A stretch of DNA of 64,000 bases from Winogradskyella sp. (GCF_003712105.1 NZ_RHLG01000005.1:62001-126000); one strand, 5' to 3'. Shown: positions 28,201-37,734, counted from the first letter of the stretch. A program made the numbers and translations. The notes: a model not told the origin generated them from the sequence alone.

Positions 28201-30348
28201 CTAATATACTGTTTTAGCTCTATTGTCTTCAATATCTGCAGCATTTTCTAAAGCAGAATATACTCGATTCTGTATAGTGCTTTTTCGCGCACTATTTAAA
28301 CGTGATAAGATACCAGCATAATTGTCTTGCATTGTAACTTCATTAATTTTTGTTACTTCGATTACATAGACACCTTTTTCACCATCAATAGGTTTAGAAA
28401 CAGAACCTTCTTCTAAACCAAAAGCTGTACCAACTACTTTAGGCTCAATTCCTGCGCCAGATAACGTTGTGTTTTTAAGTGTTACACTAGTCGCTGTTTT
28501 AACTGTTTGACCTTGATTATTTGCAATATCATTTAATGAAGAAGCTGTGATCATCTCACGAATCATTGCTGCCTTCTTCTCTTTACGTACTTCTATCAAT
28601 ACAGGTGTTGTAGCATCTTCAACCGACATTAATCCTTCTTCATTAACGTCTACTAATTTTACAACTACAAAACCTACTCCTGTTACATTGAAACTTTTAT
28701 AATCACCAACATTTGTTTCTGCATTATATGCCCAACGCACAATTTGTCTTTGACTACCTAAACTCGGAATATTCTCATCCAATTCTTTAAACGTTACTGG
28801 TCTGACTGTTAAACCTCTTTCTTCAGCTAGTTCATTAAAATCTCCCGACTCAGCTGCAATTTCGAATTTTTGCTTTGCATTAAATACGTCATCAATCGTT
28901 TTTTCTGATGCTTCAATCTTACGAGCAATAGTAGCAAGCTTAACTGTATTACTAAATGATGTTTGATCTAATATTTCAATAATGTGATATCCAAAACTAG
29001 TTTCAACAACATCGATATCACCTTTCTTATTATCAAAAGAAAACGCTCTAAACTCTGGAGCAAAGCTCTGGTTGTATGCAAACTCTATAACACCTTCGGC
29101 CTCATTACTTACTTTATCAGAAGATAGGTCTAATAAATCTTTAAACTTAGAACGGTTGTTCTTTACAACTGCGTAAATACTATCTGCTGTTGCTTTTGCT
29201 TGCTCAGGCGTTCGTGTTTCATCTGGAGCTACTCTGGTAGCGCCTACATAAGGAATTAAGATATGGCGCACCTTCACAGAATCTGCTTTAGAAGCTTTAT
29301 CTAAAACTCTAGAATATTTGTAATACTCACCATCTTTGTAAGGGCCATAGTAAGATCCGATAGCAGTAACAGACAAACTATCTTTAGCTGAACCCAACTC
29401 TGATGGTCTTAGATAAGCGTCAGCATACTTTATGTCCGAATTATTATTTACAAATCCTTCGATGTTTTTTGTATTATCAAAACCATAGATTGTGTCTGTA
29501 CCTTTTGTGACATCATTAAACTCTAACCGATCACTTTTAAGAGAAAGTAACTCCGCCTTAAGTGCATCTTCATCTTCTTTAGATGCATCTTCACGGAATT
29601 CCACAAACAAAATCTCTCTAGTTTCATCAACCTCATATTGAGCTCTATTCTTTTCCATGTAAGCTTTGATATCAGACTTAGTTACTTCAACTAAACTGTC
29701 TGCTATAGAGGTATACGGTATCTGAACATATTTTAAATTAACAGAAGCGTTATCGGCTAAGTATTCAGCTTCGGCTTCTGTTATCGTAGAATTCACACCA
29801 GCCGTAACTAGGTTGTAATATTGTTGCGTTAAAGCACCGTTAGCCAATGATTGCTCATTGTTTGTCCATTGTGCATAGTTAATTGTAAAATTACTCAACG
29901 GTGCACCTTGCGGTTGTATATCTTTAAGATTTGCAATAAATGATCTAAGTTTATTTACATCAAAAATACTGTCTTGATTTTGAAACTCTGGATATGTACC
30001 AAAACTTCGCTCTAAAAGCTCAAGCATTTTGTCTTCCTCAACAGTTAAACCAAGCTTTTCGAACTCAGTATTCATAACAATACGATTTAACTCTTGATTG
30101 TAAATATTGTTCTTAATTTGAGTTTCGGAAGTGTTAGGACCAACACGTTGTTGCATGTTTTGAACCTGAAACATAAATGGTTCTCTTTTAATATCCTCGC
30201 CATTAATCGTTGCTATAATATCTTGAGACCCTCCAGAAAATCCATCCGAATTTCTAAAAACATCACCAATCACAAAGGCAAATAATGCCATTGCAATAAC
30301 TAAAATTAGGACTAGAGAACGTTGTCTGATTTTATTTAAAACTGCCAT
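28201..30348 (-). CDS. Membrane-anchored periplasmic PpiD/SurA-type peptidyl-prolyl isomerase
   Basis: This is a 715-residue envelope folding factor. One N-terminal membrane helix (SLVLILVIAMALFAFVIGDVF, about residues 10-30) anchors a SurA_N-like chaperone region. A parvulin (PpiC) domain begins near VKVRHILIPYVGA (about 345) and ends with FGYHIIEILD (about 460). A second, degenerate parvulin-like segment may follow (EEGSVSKPIDGEKGVYVIEV). The domain order is that of PpiD, which assists proteins leaving the Sec translocon. Confidence 0.9.
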   Translation of the reverse strand: MAVLNKIRQRSLVLILVIAMALFAFVIGDVFRNSDGFSGGSQDIIATINGEDIKREPFMFQVQNMQQRVGPNTSETQIKNNIYNQELNRIVMNTEFEKLGLTVEEDKMLELLERSFGTYPEFQNQDSIFDVNKLRSFIANLKDIQPQGAPLSNFTINYAQWTNNEQSLANGALTQQYYNLVTAGVNSTITEAEAEYLADNASVNLKYVQIPYTSIADSLVEVTKSDIKAYMEKNRAQYEVDETREILFVEFREDASKEDEDALKAELLSLKSDRLEFNDVTKGTDTIYGFDNTKNIEGFVNNNSDIKYADAYLRPSELGSAKDSLSVTAIGSYYGPYKDGEYYKYSRVLDKASKADSVKVRHILIPYVGATRVAPDETRTPEQAKATADSIYAVVKNNRSKFKDLLDLSSDKVSNEAEGVIEFAYNQSFAPEFRAFSFDNKKGDIDVVETSFGYHIIEILDQTSFSNTVKLATIARKIEASEKTIDDVFNAKQKFEIAAESGDFNELAEERGLTVRPVTFKELDENIPSLGSQRQIVRWAYNAETNVGDYKSFNVTGVGFVVVKLVDVNEEGLMSVEDATTPVLIEVRKEKKAAMIREMITASSLNDIANNQGQTVKTATSVTLKNTTLSGAGIEPKVVGTAFGLEEGSVSKPIDGEKGVYVIEVTKINEVTMQDNYAGILSRLNSARKSTIQNRVYSALENAADIEDNRAKTVY

Positions 30349-30448
30349 TTTATGGTATTTCGTTTGTTAAATTTAAGTGTGCGAAAATAGCATTTTCTAG
30401 TAAATAATAAAAGGAAGAACTCTCATTTTTTAAAGGATGAGAGGCCAA

Positions 30449-31741
30449 CTATTCTTCAGGCATAATTTTAAGTTGCACACTATCTATTTTTGCAGAAGAT
30501 GCTTCGGTTATCTGAAACTTAAAATTTTCGATTTTTATCGTATCATTTAACACCGGAATATCTTCGGTAAAATGAACAATTAATCCTCCTAATGTCTCAT
30601 AAGCTTCACTTTCAGGAAGGTTTAGTTTGTAGGTTTCATTAATATAATCGACCTCTAAACGTGCGGAGAAGTTAAACGTATCCTCTGTAATTTGCTCTTC
30701 GGTCAGTGCAACACTATCGTGCTCATCTTCAATTTCTCCAAAAAGTTCTTCAATAATGTCTTCTACCGTCATCATTCCAGAAGTACCACCATATTCATCA
30801 ATAACTACAGCTATGCTTTTTCGTTTTTTATTAAGAAGATTCAACACGTCCTTAACCAAAATAGTTTCAGGAACAAACACAACTGGTATTAAAATAGACT
30901 TGATGGTCTTGGGTTTTTTAAACAATTCGAAAGAATGTACATATCCCAAAATATCATCAATAGAATTTTTGTAAACTAAAATTTTGGTATAACCTGTATC
31001 TACAAATGCTTGTGTTAAATTTTCTATAGAATCGAAGATATCTATTGCCATGATTTCGGTGCGAGGCACCATAACTTCCCTAGCCTTTACTTCTGTAAAC
31101 TCAAGTGCATTTTGAAAAATTTGAATCTCACTATCTACCTCTTCATCTTCTTCAACAGATTCCATTTGTTCAGTAATAAAATTGCCTAATTCTACTTTAG
31201 TTAATGCTAGCTCTACGGCATCACCTTCTGTCTTAAAAAACGTTTTTAAAACAAAATCTGAAATACGAATTACAAACTCAGAAATTGGACTAAATATGAG
31301 ATAAAAAATATAAGCAGGGAGCGCAAATAGTTTTAACAATACATTGGAGTAAATCTGAAAAAACACCTTTGGCAAAAACTCAGCAGTTAGTAAAATAATG
31401 GCAGTCGATATGACCGTTTGTGTCAATAATTGAAACTCTACCAGCAAGTAATTAAGAAATGATATATCCGAAGGTAAAAATCCTTGAAACCACTTTACTA
31501 ATACATCACCCATTTTAAAACCATAAATAACTAATGCAATATTATTGCCTATTAGCATTGTAGTAATAAACTTTGATGGTTTTACAGTTAGTCTTTCTAA
31601 GAGTTTTCCTAAAAAATCACCTTGTTTTTTCTCTAACTCAATATGAATTTTATTAGAAGACACATAGGCAATCTCCATACCTGAGAAGAATGCAGACAGT
31701 AAAAGTGATACAATAATAATTATGGCATCTGTAGACATCAA
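30449..31741 (-). CDS. CNNM/CorC-type membrane protein (DUF21, CBS pair, CorC_HlyC)
   Basis: This 430-residue protein is of the so-called hemolysin family, now linked to magnesium or other divalent cation efflux. A DUF21 transmembrane domain (about 1-180, starting with SAFFSGMEIAYVSSNK) is followed by two CBS motifs (VMVPRTEIMAID near 222 and VIDEYGGTSGMMTVEDIIEE near 320). A CorC_HlyC domain ends the protein. It could be GldE, a related gliding-associated family member, but gldD is not adjacent, so the general name is safer. It abuts the next upstream small gene without a gap. Confidence 0.9.
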   Translation of the reverse strand: MMSTDAIIIIVSLLLSAFFSGMEIAYVSSNKIHIELEKKQGDFLGKLLERLTVKPSKFITTMLIGNNIALVIYGFKMGDVLVKWFQGFLPSDISFLNYLLVEFQLLTQTVISTAIILLTAEFLPKVFFQIYSNVLLKLFALPAYIFYLIFSPISEFVIRISDFVLKTFFKTEGDAVELALTKVELGNFITEQMESVEEDEEVDSEIQIFQNALEFTEVKAREVMVPRTEIMAIDIFDSIENLTQAFVDTGYTKILVYKNSIDDILGYVHSFELFKKPKTIKSILIPVVFVPETILVKDVLNLLNKKRKSIAVVIDEYGGTSGMMTVEDIIEELFGEIEDEHDSVALTEEQITEDTFNFSARLEVDYINETYKLNLPESEAYETLGGLIVHFTEDIPVLNDTIKIENFKFQITEASSAKIDSVQLKIMPEE

Positions 31742-31936
31742 TTATTGTTTTCGTCTGTCCTCGAACTTTTTTCTAAATCGCTTTCTAAAGAAAAACATAA
31801 ACACAGCTAATGACGCAAATAATAACGACATGTATGAGCGGTTTCTATCTGTTGACCAATTAGAAATGGCATCCCAAGCAAATAGGATCGCAAAAATTAT
31901 GTAAGCGTATTGAAATATTTTTAGTGCTTTAATCAT
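31742..31936 (-). CDS. Small two-helix membrane protein, unknown function
   Basis: This 64-residue protein has two hydrophobic helices (about 7-24 and 37-50) and a strongly basic C-terminal tail (RKRFRKKFEDRRKQ). Its stop is immediately followed by the ATG of the CNNM/CorC gene, so the two are probably translated together. No family is recognised. Its placement in a tightly packed operon and its clean topology argue that it is real. Confidence 0.7.
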   Translation of the reverse strand: MIKALKIFQYAYIIFAILFAWDAISNWSTDRNRSYMSLLFASLAVFMFFFRKRFRKKFEDRRKQ

Positions 31937-31956
31937 AACTCAATGTTTTTAATAAT

Positions 31957-31982
31957 GTGACTTCGGCTCCGCTCAGTCACCA
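31957..31982. repeat. REP-like dispersed repeat, copy 3
   Basis: This single unit lies in the 57-base gap between lptC and the small membrane protein gene. It has the core CTTCGGCTCCGCTCAG, and its ends GTGACT and AGTCAC are reverse complements, so it can fold as a 6-base stem. Confidence 0.8.
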
Positions 31983-31993
31983 ATTAAAGATAG

Positions 31994-32548
31994 TTAATTA
32001 TCTAGTTCCATAATGCCACCAGACTCGAGCATTTCGTAATCCACAAAATTTCTATCAGAATCAAATCCTCGGCCAGAAACATCTGTACCCTCTGAGCGAA
32101 GTCTAAAATTTTCATTAGTAAAGACCCATTCACTCTTTTGGTCATAATACATTTGGGGTGTGAACAAAGAGTCATTTTTATGAGTTGCCAAAATTACATT
32201 ACCACGCAAATCAATTAAATCGGTATCATTATAGATAATTGCATAATCCGAAAATATTTGACTTGCATTGCCTTCATCATCATATATAATCAGTTCGATA
32301 CCTTCTGGAAACTCTGAAAAACCAAAATCTCTATTAGAATAGTCTATCATTTTAGAGCTTAGCAGATTTGCTCTAAGCATAAACGAATCAGTGTACTTTA
32401 AATTAATGGTGTCAGCAATACCAATAGGAACATTTTGGAGCACACCAACCTGTTGTACATCTTTAAAGTTGTTTTTACATGCAAAAAACATAGTCACAGC
32501 TAATGCTGTGACTATGTTTAAAATTATATGTAAGTATTTACGTCTCAC
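31994..32548 (-). CDS. lptC: LPS export protein LptC, lipoprotein form
   Basis: LptC carries lipopolysaccharide from the LptBFG extractor to LptA in the periplasm. The 184-residue protein has a lipobox-like sequence (VTMFFACKNN, cysteine about 24) rather than only a membrane helix. A beta-jellyroll-like LptC/OstA fold follows (IFSDYAIIYNDTDLIDLRGNVILATH). It overlaps nothing and is 7 bases downstream of the TPR gene. This synteny with coaX, a barrel protein and a TPR protein is usual in Flavobacteriaceae. Confidence 0.85.
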   Translation of the reverse strand: MRRKYLHIILNIVTALAVTMFFACKNNFKDVQQVGVLQNVPIGIADTINLKYTDSFMLRANLLSSKMIDYSNRDFGFSEFPEGIELIIYDDEGNASQIFSDYAIIYNDTDLIDLRGNVILATHKNDSLFTPQMYYDQKSEWVFTNENFRLRSEGTDVSGRGFDSDRNFVDYEMLESGGIMELDN

Positions 32549-32555
32549 TTTATCA

Positions 32556-33959
32556 TTATGGCACTGTTACCGAAGCTCCAATCCAACATCCAATTCTAAT
32601 AGACTGTCCTGAATTGCCTGCAGTAAATATCATGCTTTTGTCTGGCGCTTTTGCTTCGTAACTTGCAGCAGTTTGTGCAGCAGCTTTCTTTAATCGACTA
32701 TCTACTCTACCAGCTTTACGAGCTTCAGCTGCGGCTAACCAATATACAGCTCTTTTGTTAAATACGCTGTCACCACAGTTGTTGGCACTCTTATTATACA
32801 TTGCCGCAATTCTTAAGTGAGGTGCACCGTTTGAAGGATTCAACTTTAATGCTTGTCGGTATAATTGTCTTGCTTTACCATAAGCACCTTTCTTTCTGTT
32901 TTTCTCAGCTCTACCATAAACAAACTTCCATTTTTTAAGTGGGTCTGTCTCTAAGCTTTCAGCTTGAGCATAGTATTCTTCAGCCTTAGAAATATCTCCT
33001 TTTTTCTCATTAAGAATACCTAAATAATAAGCTGTACTTGCATCAGGCTCAATCGTGTTTTTCTGAGCTACTAACTTTTCAAACATTGGATCATCAGTAC
33101 ATTCTTTCTGCCCCATTTTGTTCATTGCACGCTGTAACCATTGAGCATCATTTTTATTAGCATCAAAATTCTTTTGATAAAGCGGGATTAAATTTTCACA
33201 AGTCGCATGGATACTTACTTCAGCATCAAGACTACCAGAAATTTTATCAAAAGCATTTAAAGTTTGCTCATAAAAACGTTTGTAACTCTTTTCCTTAGAG
33301 GTCAATGCACCTCCAGTTTCTTCTTTTTGAATAAGTTTATTTAATTCTTTAGATGCCTTACCAACTTCCGTTTCTATTTTATCATTAACATCATCGTACT
33401 TATCAAATAAAGCTTGTGTATCGCTAGTTCCTTTTGCACTACTCTCATAAGCTTTAACCTTAAGTTTGAAATAGGTTAATAAGGCTTGAGGGTCTTTAAA
33501 ATTCTTTAAATCTTGAGTATAACCTTTATCAAAAAGGTTGTATAAATTAGCATCAGATAAACCTAACTCTTTTCTGTATTTGTAGGATAACTTAGCCACA
33601 TCTGAATACATTTTTCCTTTCGGTTCTTTTGATGAAAAATGCTCATTGTATTCTTCGTACAAGGTTAAAAGGTCTTTAATGTGCCCAACTTTCTCATCTC
33701 CAGAAGTAGTTTTTATTTTGTGCAATAATACATCTTGTCCTCCACCACTCTTTGTACTTTTAGCGTACAAAGCTCTGTTAAAACCTGGACATTTTTTTCT
33801 TACCAACATCCATGGCTCATAAGCAGCATCATAATTTTTATTCTTAGCATAAGAACTAAAAATAGATAGATTATTCAAACACTCTTCATCTTGTTGCGCG
33901 TTTACTACACTAAACCCAACAAAAAGAGTAAATAGTAATAATGTAATCTTCGTCTTCAT
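32556..33959 (-). CDS. Secreted tetratricopeptide-repeat protein
   Basis: This is a 467-residue protein with a signal peptide (ending FSVVNAQQ) and several TPR-like helical repeats, clearest at about 305-400 (ASTAYYLGILNEKKGDISKA and ARQLYRQALKLNPSNGAPH). It probably lies in the periplasm as a scaffold. Its exact function is unknown. It lies between the barrel protein gene and lptC in one minus-strand run, suggesting a role in outer-membrane biogenesis. Confidence 0.82.
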   Translation of the reverse strand: MKTKITLLLFTLFVGFSVVNAQQDEECLNNLSIFSSYAKNKNYDAAYEPWMLVRKKCPGFNRALYAKSTKSGGGQDVLLHKIKTTSGDEKVGHIKDLLTLYEEYNEHFSSKEPKGKMYSDVAKLSYKYRKELGLSDANLYNLFDKGYTQDLKNFKDPQALLTYFKLKVKAYESSAKGTSDTQALFDKYDDVNDKIETEVGKASKELNKLIQKEETGGALTSKEKSYKRFYEQTLNAFDKISGSLDAEVSIHATCENLIPLYQKNFDANKNDAQWLQRAMNKMGQKECTDDPMFEKLVAQKNTIEPDASTAYYLGILNEKKGDISKAEEYYAQAESLETDPLKKWKFVYGRAEKNRKKGAYGKARQLYRQALKLNPSNGAPHLRIAAMYNKSANNCGDSVFNKRAVYWLAAAEARKAGRVDSRLKKAAAQTAASYEAKAPDKSMIFTAGNSGQSIRIGCWIGASVTVP

Positions 33960-33973
33960 CGTTTAAATTTTTG

Positions 33974-35299
33974 TTAGTTATATTTTCGTTTTTGAAACCA
34001 TCTATCGCTCAAAGATAGACTTACGTTTACATTAAAGAAATTTTCTTGTATCAAATTACTGTTTTTTGTACCCCTTTGACCAAACTCAAATCCTAAGTTA
34101 ATTTCGGAAAATGTGCCAGTTGCAGGACCTACTGGTAAACCTAAACCAAAAGATATGCCAAACTCGTTAATTGATTCGTCATTAACAACTAGACCTGTGT
34201 TCTCAAAACGCGCTCCAGCTCTATAAGTCACTCTCTTAAAGTAACTTGACAATGATTTATAGTTTGGTAAATAAAAACCTCCAATTGCAAAAGATGTAGC
34301 ATCTTCATAGGATGAGTTTGTGGTACTAAAGATTGGATTATCGAACACACTAGTATTCTGTGAAACAAATTCTGCTCCAGCAAACCATTTTGATGGTTCT
34401 CCTATTCCTAATCCAAAAGATAAGCGATTCGGCAAGGTTAAATCTGTTTCTTCCAAGCCACTATTCGCTAAATTTACGTCTATAGTATTTTGCACAAATT
34501 CATCACCAAAAGCGTTTACAATAACTGTAGATACTGAACGATCGTTTTTAGAGGTTAAGTCGCTTTCTGGCGAAAAGGTTGCCGTAGCAGACATCTCTAA
34601 TTTATCTGTAATCTTTCTCTTGTAAGCCGCTCCAAAATTGAAATTTAATCCACTTAAGTCAGACCGATTATCTTCTCTTGATGCAAACTGTATGAGATTA
34701 CCATTAGTATCGTACAAAAACTGAATAGCACTATTTTGAGTATTACCAAAGTTATAATTAGCATCAACTCCTACCGTAAAACCATCTGAAACTAAATAAC
34801 CCAAACTTAAAAATACTTTATTAAGTCCACCTTCGCCTTCATATCTAAAATCTACACGGTTATTTTGAGTGGCGTCAATATCTTGAAGCTTGTAACCCAC
34901 AGAAGTAAAAGGTAATAATCCAAACCCTGCTCCAAATCGTCCTAATGGTATGGATACTGCCAAATAATCGAAAGTTGAACTATTTGCATTTTCAGATTCT
35001 GTGGTACTATTAAGTTCCAGACTACTAAATGAACCTGCTACGGAAAATTTAACCGGTCGACTCTCGCCATCATAAGGCGTGGATGTCAAATTTTTACCAG
35101 CATAAGATGCGGGATTCCTAAGGTTTATATGTAGGCTATCGATATAAGAGCCAATACCACCCATGCCTCTATTTTCGACAGTTCCTCTAAACTTAAGACT
35201 ACCAATTCCGTAAAAAGAATAAGGAGAAGCAGTGCCTTGCTGTCCATAGCTCAAACTGCCAACAATTGTAATGATTACTACAACAAATCTTTTAATCAT
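33974..35299 (-). CDS. Outer-membrane beta-barrel protein, PorV/FadL-like fold
   Basis: This 441-residue protein has a signal peptide (ending GSLSYGQQ) and an amphipathic strand pattern ending in a DRWFQKRKYN-type terminus. The opening GTASPYSFYGIGSLKFRG and the NRGMGGIG segment resemble flavobacterial outer-membrane transport barrels with a FadL/PorV-like architecture. The substrate is unknown. It sits 2 bases downstream of coaX and 14 bases upstream of the TPR gene. Confidence 0.75.
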   Translation of the reverse strand: MIKRFVVVIITIVGSLSYGQQGTASPYSFYGIGSLKFRGTVENRGMGGIGSYIDSLHINLRNPASYAGKNLTSTPYDGESRPVKFSVAGSFSSLELNSTTESENANSSTFDYLAVSIPLGRFGAGFGLLPFTSVGYKLQDIDATQNNRVDFRYEGEGGLNKVFLSLGYLVSDGFTVGVDANYNFGNTQNSAIQFLYDTNGNLIQFASREDNRSDLSGLNFNFGAAYKRKITDKLEMSATATFSPESDLTSKNDRSVSTVIVNAFGDEFVQNTIDVNLANSGLEETDLTLPNRLSFGLGIGEPSKWFAGAEFVSQNTSVFDNPIFSTTNSSYEDATSFAIGGFYLPNYKSLSSYFKRVTYRAGARFENTGLVVNDESINEFGISFGLGLPVGPATGTFSEINLGFEFGQRGTKNSNLIQENFFNVNVSLSLSDRWFQKRKYN

Positions 35300-35301
35300 T
35301 A

Positions 35302-36027
35302 TTATGAATTAAATTCTAGAATATAATTTAAACCCTCAAGCAAAAAATCCGAGTTGGCAAATATGCTATTTTTTAATTGTTCTGACAACAATTTGGCGTC
35401 GCCACCTGTTAAAATAACTGTTAAATCTGAATATTTCTCGGTATAAGTGTCAATAACACCATCAATTTCTTTAATAACACCAAAAACTACGCCAGAATGA
35501 ATAGAGGTTTCAGTTGTATTGCCAGTAATTATTTTAGGGGTTTCGGTTTCTAATAACGGAAGATTGGCCGTTAAATTATTTAATGACTTATATCGCAGTC
35601 TAATTCCTGGAGAGATAGCACCACCAATATATTTGTTTTCATGAGTAATAAAATCATAGGTGATACATGTACCAGCGTCTATAATAAGGACATTATTATT
35701 CGAGTAATTTAAAATAGATGCACTTACTAATGCTAGGCGATCCACTCCTAAAGTTTTCGGGGTTTTGTAAGTGTTTTTAAAAGGAACTTTTGTGTCGGAA
35801 TTTAAAACTAAAAGATTTAAGTCTTTTACAATAGCATTTACTTCATCTTTCTTGAGTCTACCAACAGAAGATACAATGCATGATAAAAGTCTAGGAAATT
35901 TCTTTTTTATCGATTTAAATCGCTTCTTAAATTCTTCAAGTGTAAAGCTTTCTTTATGAATAAGCGTATTATGTTCAAATACAGCAAATTTCACAAAGGT
36001 GTTTCCGACATCAATAATTAGGTTCAT
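35302..36027 (-). CDS. coaX: Type III pantothenate kinase CoaX
   Basis: CoaX phosphorylates pantothenate, the first step of coenzyme A synthesis. The 241-residue ASKHA-fold protein has the phosphate-1 motif IDVGNTFVKFA, the phosphate-2 motif DAGTCITYD, GGAISPGIRLRYKSL, and the adenosine-binding LTGGDAKLL near the C-terminus. It is the first gene of the minus-strand run reaching lptC. Confidence 0.95.
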   Translation of the reverse strand: MNLIIDVGNTFVKFAVFEHNTLIHKESFTLEEFKKRFKSIKKKFPRLLSCIVSSVGRLKKDEVNAIVKDLNLLVLNSDTKVPFKNTYKTPKTLGVDRLALVSASILNYSNNNVLIIDAGTCITYDFITHENKYIGGAISPGIRLRYKSLNNLTANLPLLETETPKIITGNTTETSIHSGVVFGVIKEIDGVIDTYTEKYSDLTVILTGGDAKLLSEQLKNSIFANSDFLLEGLNYILEFNS

Positions 36028-36077
36028 CGTCTAATACTAAACCGCAAATTTATAAAATCAAATTTTGTAAATTTCTT

Positions 36078-36108
36078 TTTGGTAATACTAAAAATGAATA
36101 TATATTTG
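36078..36108 (+). promoter_or_regulatory. Promoter of tRNA-Phe
   Basis: TTTG at 36078-36081 and TATATTTG at 36101-36108 are separated by 19 bases, a full match to the Bacteroidota sigma-A promoter. The -7 box ends 21 bases before the mature tRNA. Confidence 0.85.
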
Positions 36109-36129
36109 CATCCGCTTAATTAAGCAACT

Positions 36130-36202
36130 GGTGCCTTAGCTCAGTTGGTAGAGCAAAGGACTGAAAATCCTTGTGTCCCTGGTTCGATTCCTGGAGGCAC
36201 CA
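36130..36202 (+). tRNA. tRNA-Phe (anticodon GAA)
   Basis: A 73-base cloverleaf has a perfect 7-base acceptor stem (GGTGCCT with AGGCACC), a D arm GCTC/GAGC, and an anticodon stem AAGGA/TCCTT. The loop CTGAAAA places GAA at 36163-36165. The TTCGATT T-loop follows, with discriminator A at 36202. The CCA end is not encoded (CCG follows). The T-stem has a central T-T mismatch (CCTGG with CCTGG). Confidence 0.97.
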
Positions 36203-36212
36203 CCGTGAAAAG

Positions 36213-36240
36213 CCCGATTCTTTTTTTGAATCGGGTTTTT
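36213..36240 (+). terminator. Rho-independent terminator of tRNA-Phe
   Basis: An 8-base stem (CCCGATTC with GAATCGGG) with a 7-base T loop is followed by a run of T, 10 bases past the tRNA 3' end. Confidence 0.9.
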
Positions 36241-36324
36241 TGGTTTAAAATACACTAAAATTTATGTAAGCTTTAGCTTTTACATCAGACTAAAGTAGTA
36301 TCTTGTTTTTTCTAAAAAAAAATT

Positions 36325-36660
36325 ATGTCTAAAACCTATTACGATCCAGCTGACTTAAGAAAATTTGGAAAAATTACAGAATGGAGTGAAGAACTTGGAA
36401 CTAAGTTTTTTGACTACTACGGTAAGGTATTTGAAGAAGGCGCACTAACTGCACGCGAGAAATCACTTATTGCATTAGCAGTAGCACACACAGAACAATG
36501 CCCTTATTGTATTGATGCTTATACCAAAGATGGACTCCAACGCGGTGTTACCAAAGAAGAGATGATGGAAGCTATACATGTCGGTGCTGCTATAAAGAGT
36601 GGTGCAACTTTGGTGCATGGTGTTCAAATGATGAACAAAGTAAATAAGTTAGACGGATAA
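36325..36660 (+). CDS. Arsenosugar-cluster AhpD/CMD-like protein
   Basis: This is a 111-residue carboxymuconolactone-decarboxylase/AhpD-fold protein. The redox motif EQCPYCIDAY gives a CxxC at about 59-62, with a nearby histidine at 55, as in alkylhydroperoxidase-like proteins. It matches the small peroxidase-like protein regularly found beside ArsS in arsenosugar clusters. Its substrate is unknown. It could protect or act on arsenic thiol intermediates, but that is inference. It is 9 bases upstream of arsS. Confidence 0.87.
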   Translation: MSKTYYDPADLRKFGKITEWSEELGTKFFDYYGKVFEEGALTAREKSLIALAVAHTEQCPYCIDAYTKDGLQRGVTKEEMMEAIHVGAAIKSGATLVHGVQMMNKVNKLDG

Positions 36661-36669
36661 TTATTATAT

Positions 36670-37734
36670 ATGACGAAGCTTAAGACTAAATCTCTTAAAA
36701 GACGAGAAAGTGAATTGGCCAATGCTAGACGCCAAGTAGAGATTTTATCAAATGGTATTTTTCAAAATGGAGAATTACCAACATTCAAAAATAAAATAGC
36801 CGAAACCAATCAGTTTCCACTAAAAGCCAAAAAATTAGAAATTCTCCAAATTAATGTCGGTTACATGTGTAATCAAGTTTGTGAGCATTGCCATGTAGAT
36901 GCTGGTCCTGATCGTAAAGAAATCATGACTACGGAAACCATGCAACAATGTTTGGAAGTTATTAAAAAGACAGGAGCACATACCTTGGACTTAACTGGTG
37001 GTGCACCAGAGATGAACCCTAACTTTAGGTGGTTTGTTGAAGAAGCTTCAAAAGCTGGTATCAAAGATTTTATAGTTAGATCTAACCTTACTATAATTCG
37101 TGCAAACAAAAAGTATTACGATTTACCAGAGTTTTTCAAAAAGCATAATGTGCATGTTGTATCTTCTATGCCACATTGGACACGTGGCAAAACAGACAAG
37201 CAACGAGGTGATGGTGTTTTTGATATGTCTATTAAAGCACTTCAAGAATTAAACGCCATTGGTTATGGTATGCCAAATAGTGACTTAAAGTTAGATTTAG
37301 TTTACAATCCTTCCGGAGCATTTTTACCTGGTGATCAAGCCTCAATGGAAAAAGACTTTAAAAAGGCTCTAATGGAAGATTTTGGGATTCAATTCCATAA
37401 TCTTTTTGCAATTACTAATTTGCCTATTTCAAGATTTCTAGATTATCTTATTGCTTCAGAAAACTATGAAGATTATATGTATGCCTTAGTGGAAGCCTAT
37501 AATCCTTCAGCTGTTGCCAATGTAATGTGTACAAATACACTCTCAGTAAGTTGGGATGGCTACTTGTACGATTGCGATTTTAATCAGATGCTAAAATTAC
37601 CTGTAAATAGTAAATCGAAACATATCTCTGAGTACAACGAAGAACTGCTCGAAGGCAGAAACATTGTTATTTCTCAGCATTGTTATGGTTGTACAGCTGG
37701 CGCAGGAAGTAGTTGCCAAGGCACAGTAGCTTAG
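36670..37734 (+). CDS. arsS: Arsenosugar biosynthesis radical SAM protein ArsS
   Basis: ArsS joins the 5'-deoxyadenosyl group of SAM to methylated arsenic, giving a dimethylarsinoyl-adenosine intermediate of arsenosugars. The 354-residue protein has the radical SAM cluster motif C67-x3-C71-x2-C74 (GYMCNQVCEHCHVDAGP). LTGGAPEMN follows as the SAM-binding GGE-like motif. The C-terminal cysteine-rich ending (CDFNQ, HCYGCTAGAGSSCQG) is typical of the family formerly called DUF3641. Confidence 0.92.
   Translation: MTKLKTKSLKRRESELANARRQVEILSNGIFQNGELPTFKNKIAETNQFPLKAKKLEILQINVGYMCNQVCEHCHVDAGPDRKEIMTTETMQQCLEVIKKTGAHTLDLTGGAPEMNPNFRWFVEEASKAGIKDFIVRSNLTIIRANKKYYDLPEFFKKHNVHVVSSMPHWTRGKTDKQRGDGVFDMSIKALQELNAIGYGMPNSDLKLDLVYNPSGAFLPGDQASMEKDFKKALMEDFGIQFHNLFAITNLPISRFLDYLIASENYEDYMYALVEAYNPSAVANVMCTNTLSVSWDGYLYDCDFNQMLKLPVNSKSKHISEYNEELLEGRNIVISQHCYGCTAGAGSSCQGTVA

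Noticed and set aside
30449..31741. Assignment of the CNNM/CorC gene as gliding protein GldE
   Set aside because: gldD is not adjacent and the neighbours are ppiD and lptC, so the general DUF21-CBS-CorC_HlyC label is safer.
34320..34625. 101-codon plus-strand frame opposite the barrel protein
   Set aside because: Antisense to a well-supported gene with signal peptide; no domain signature.
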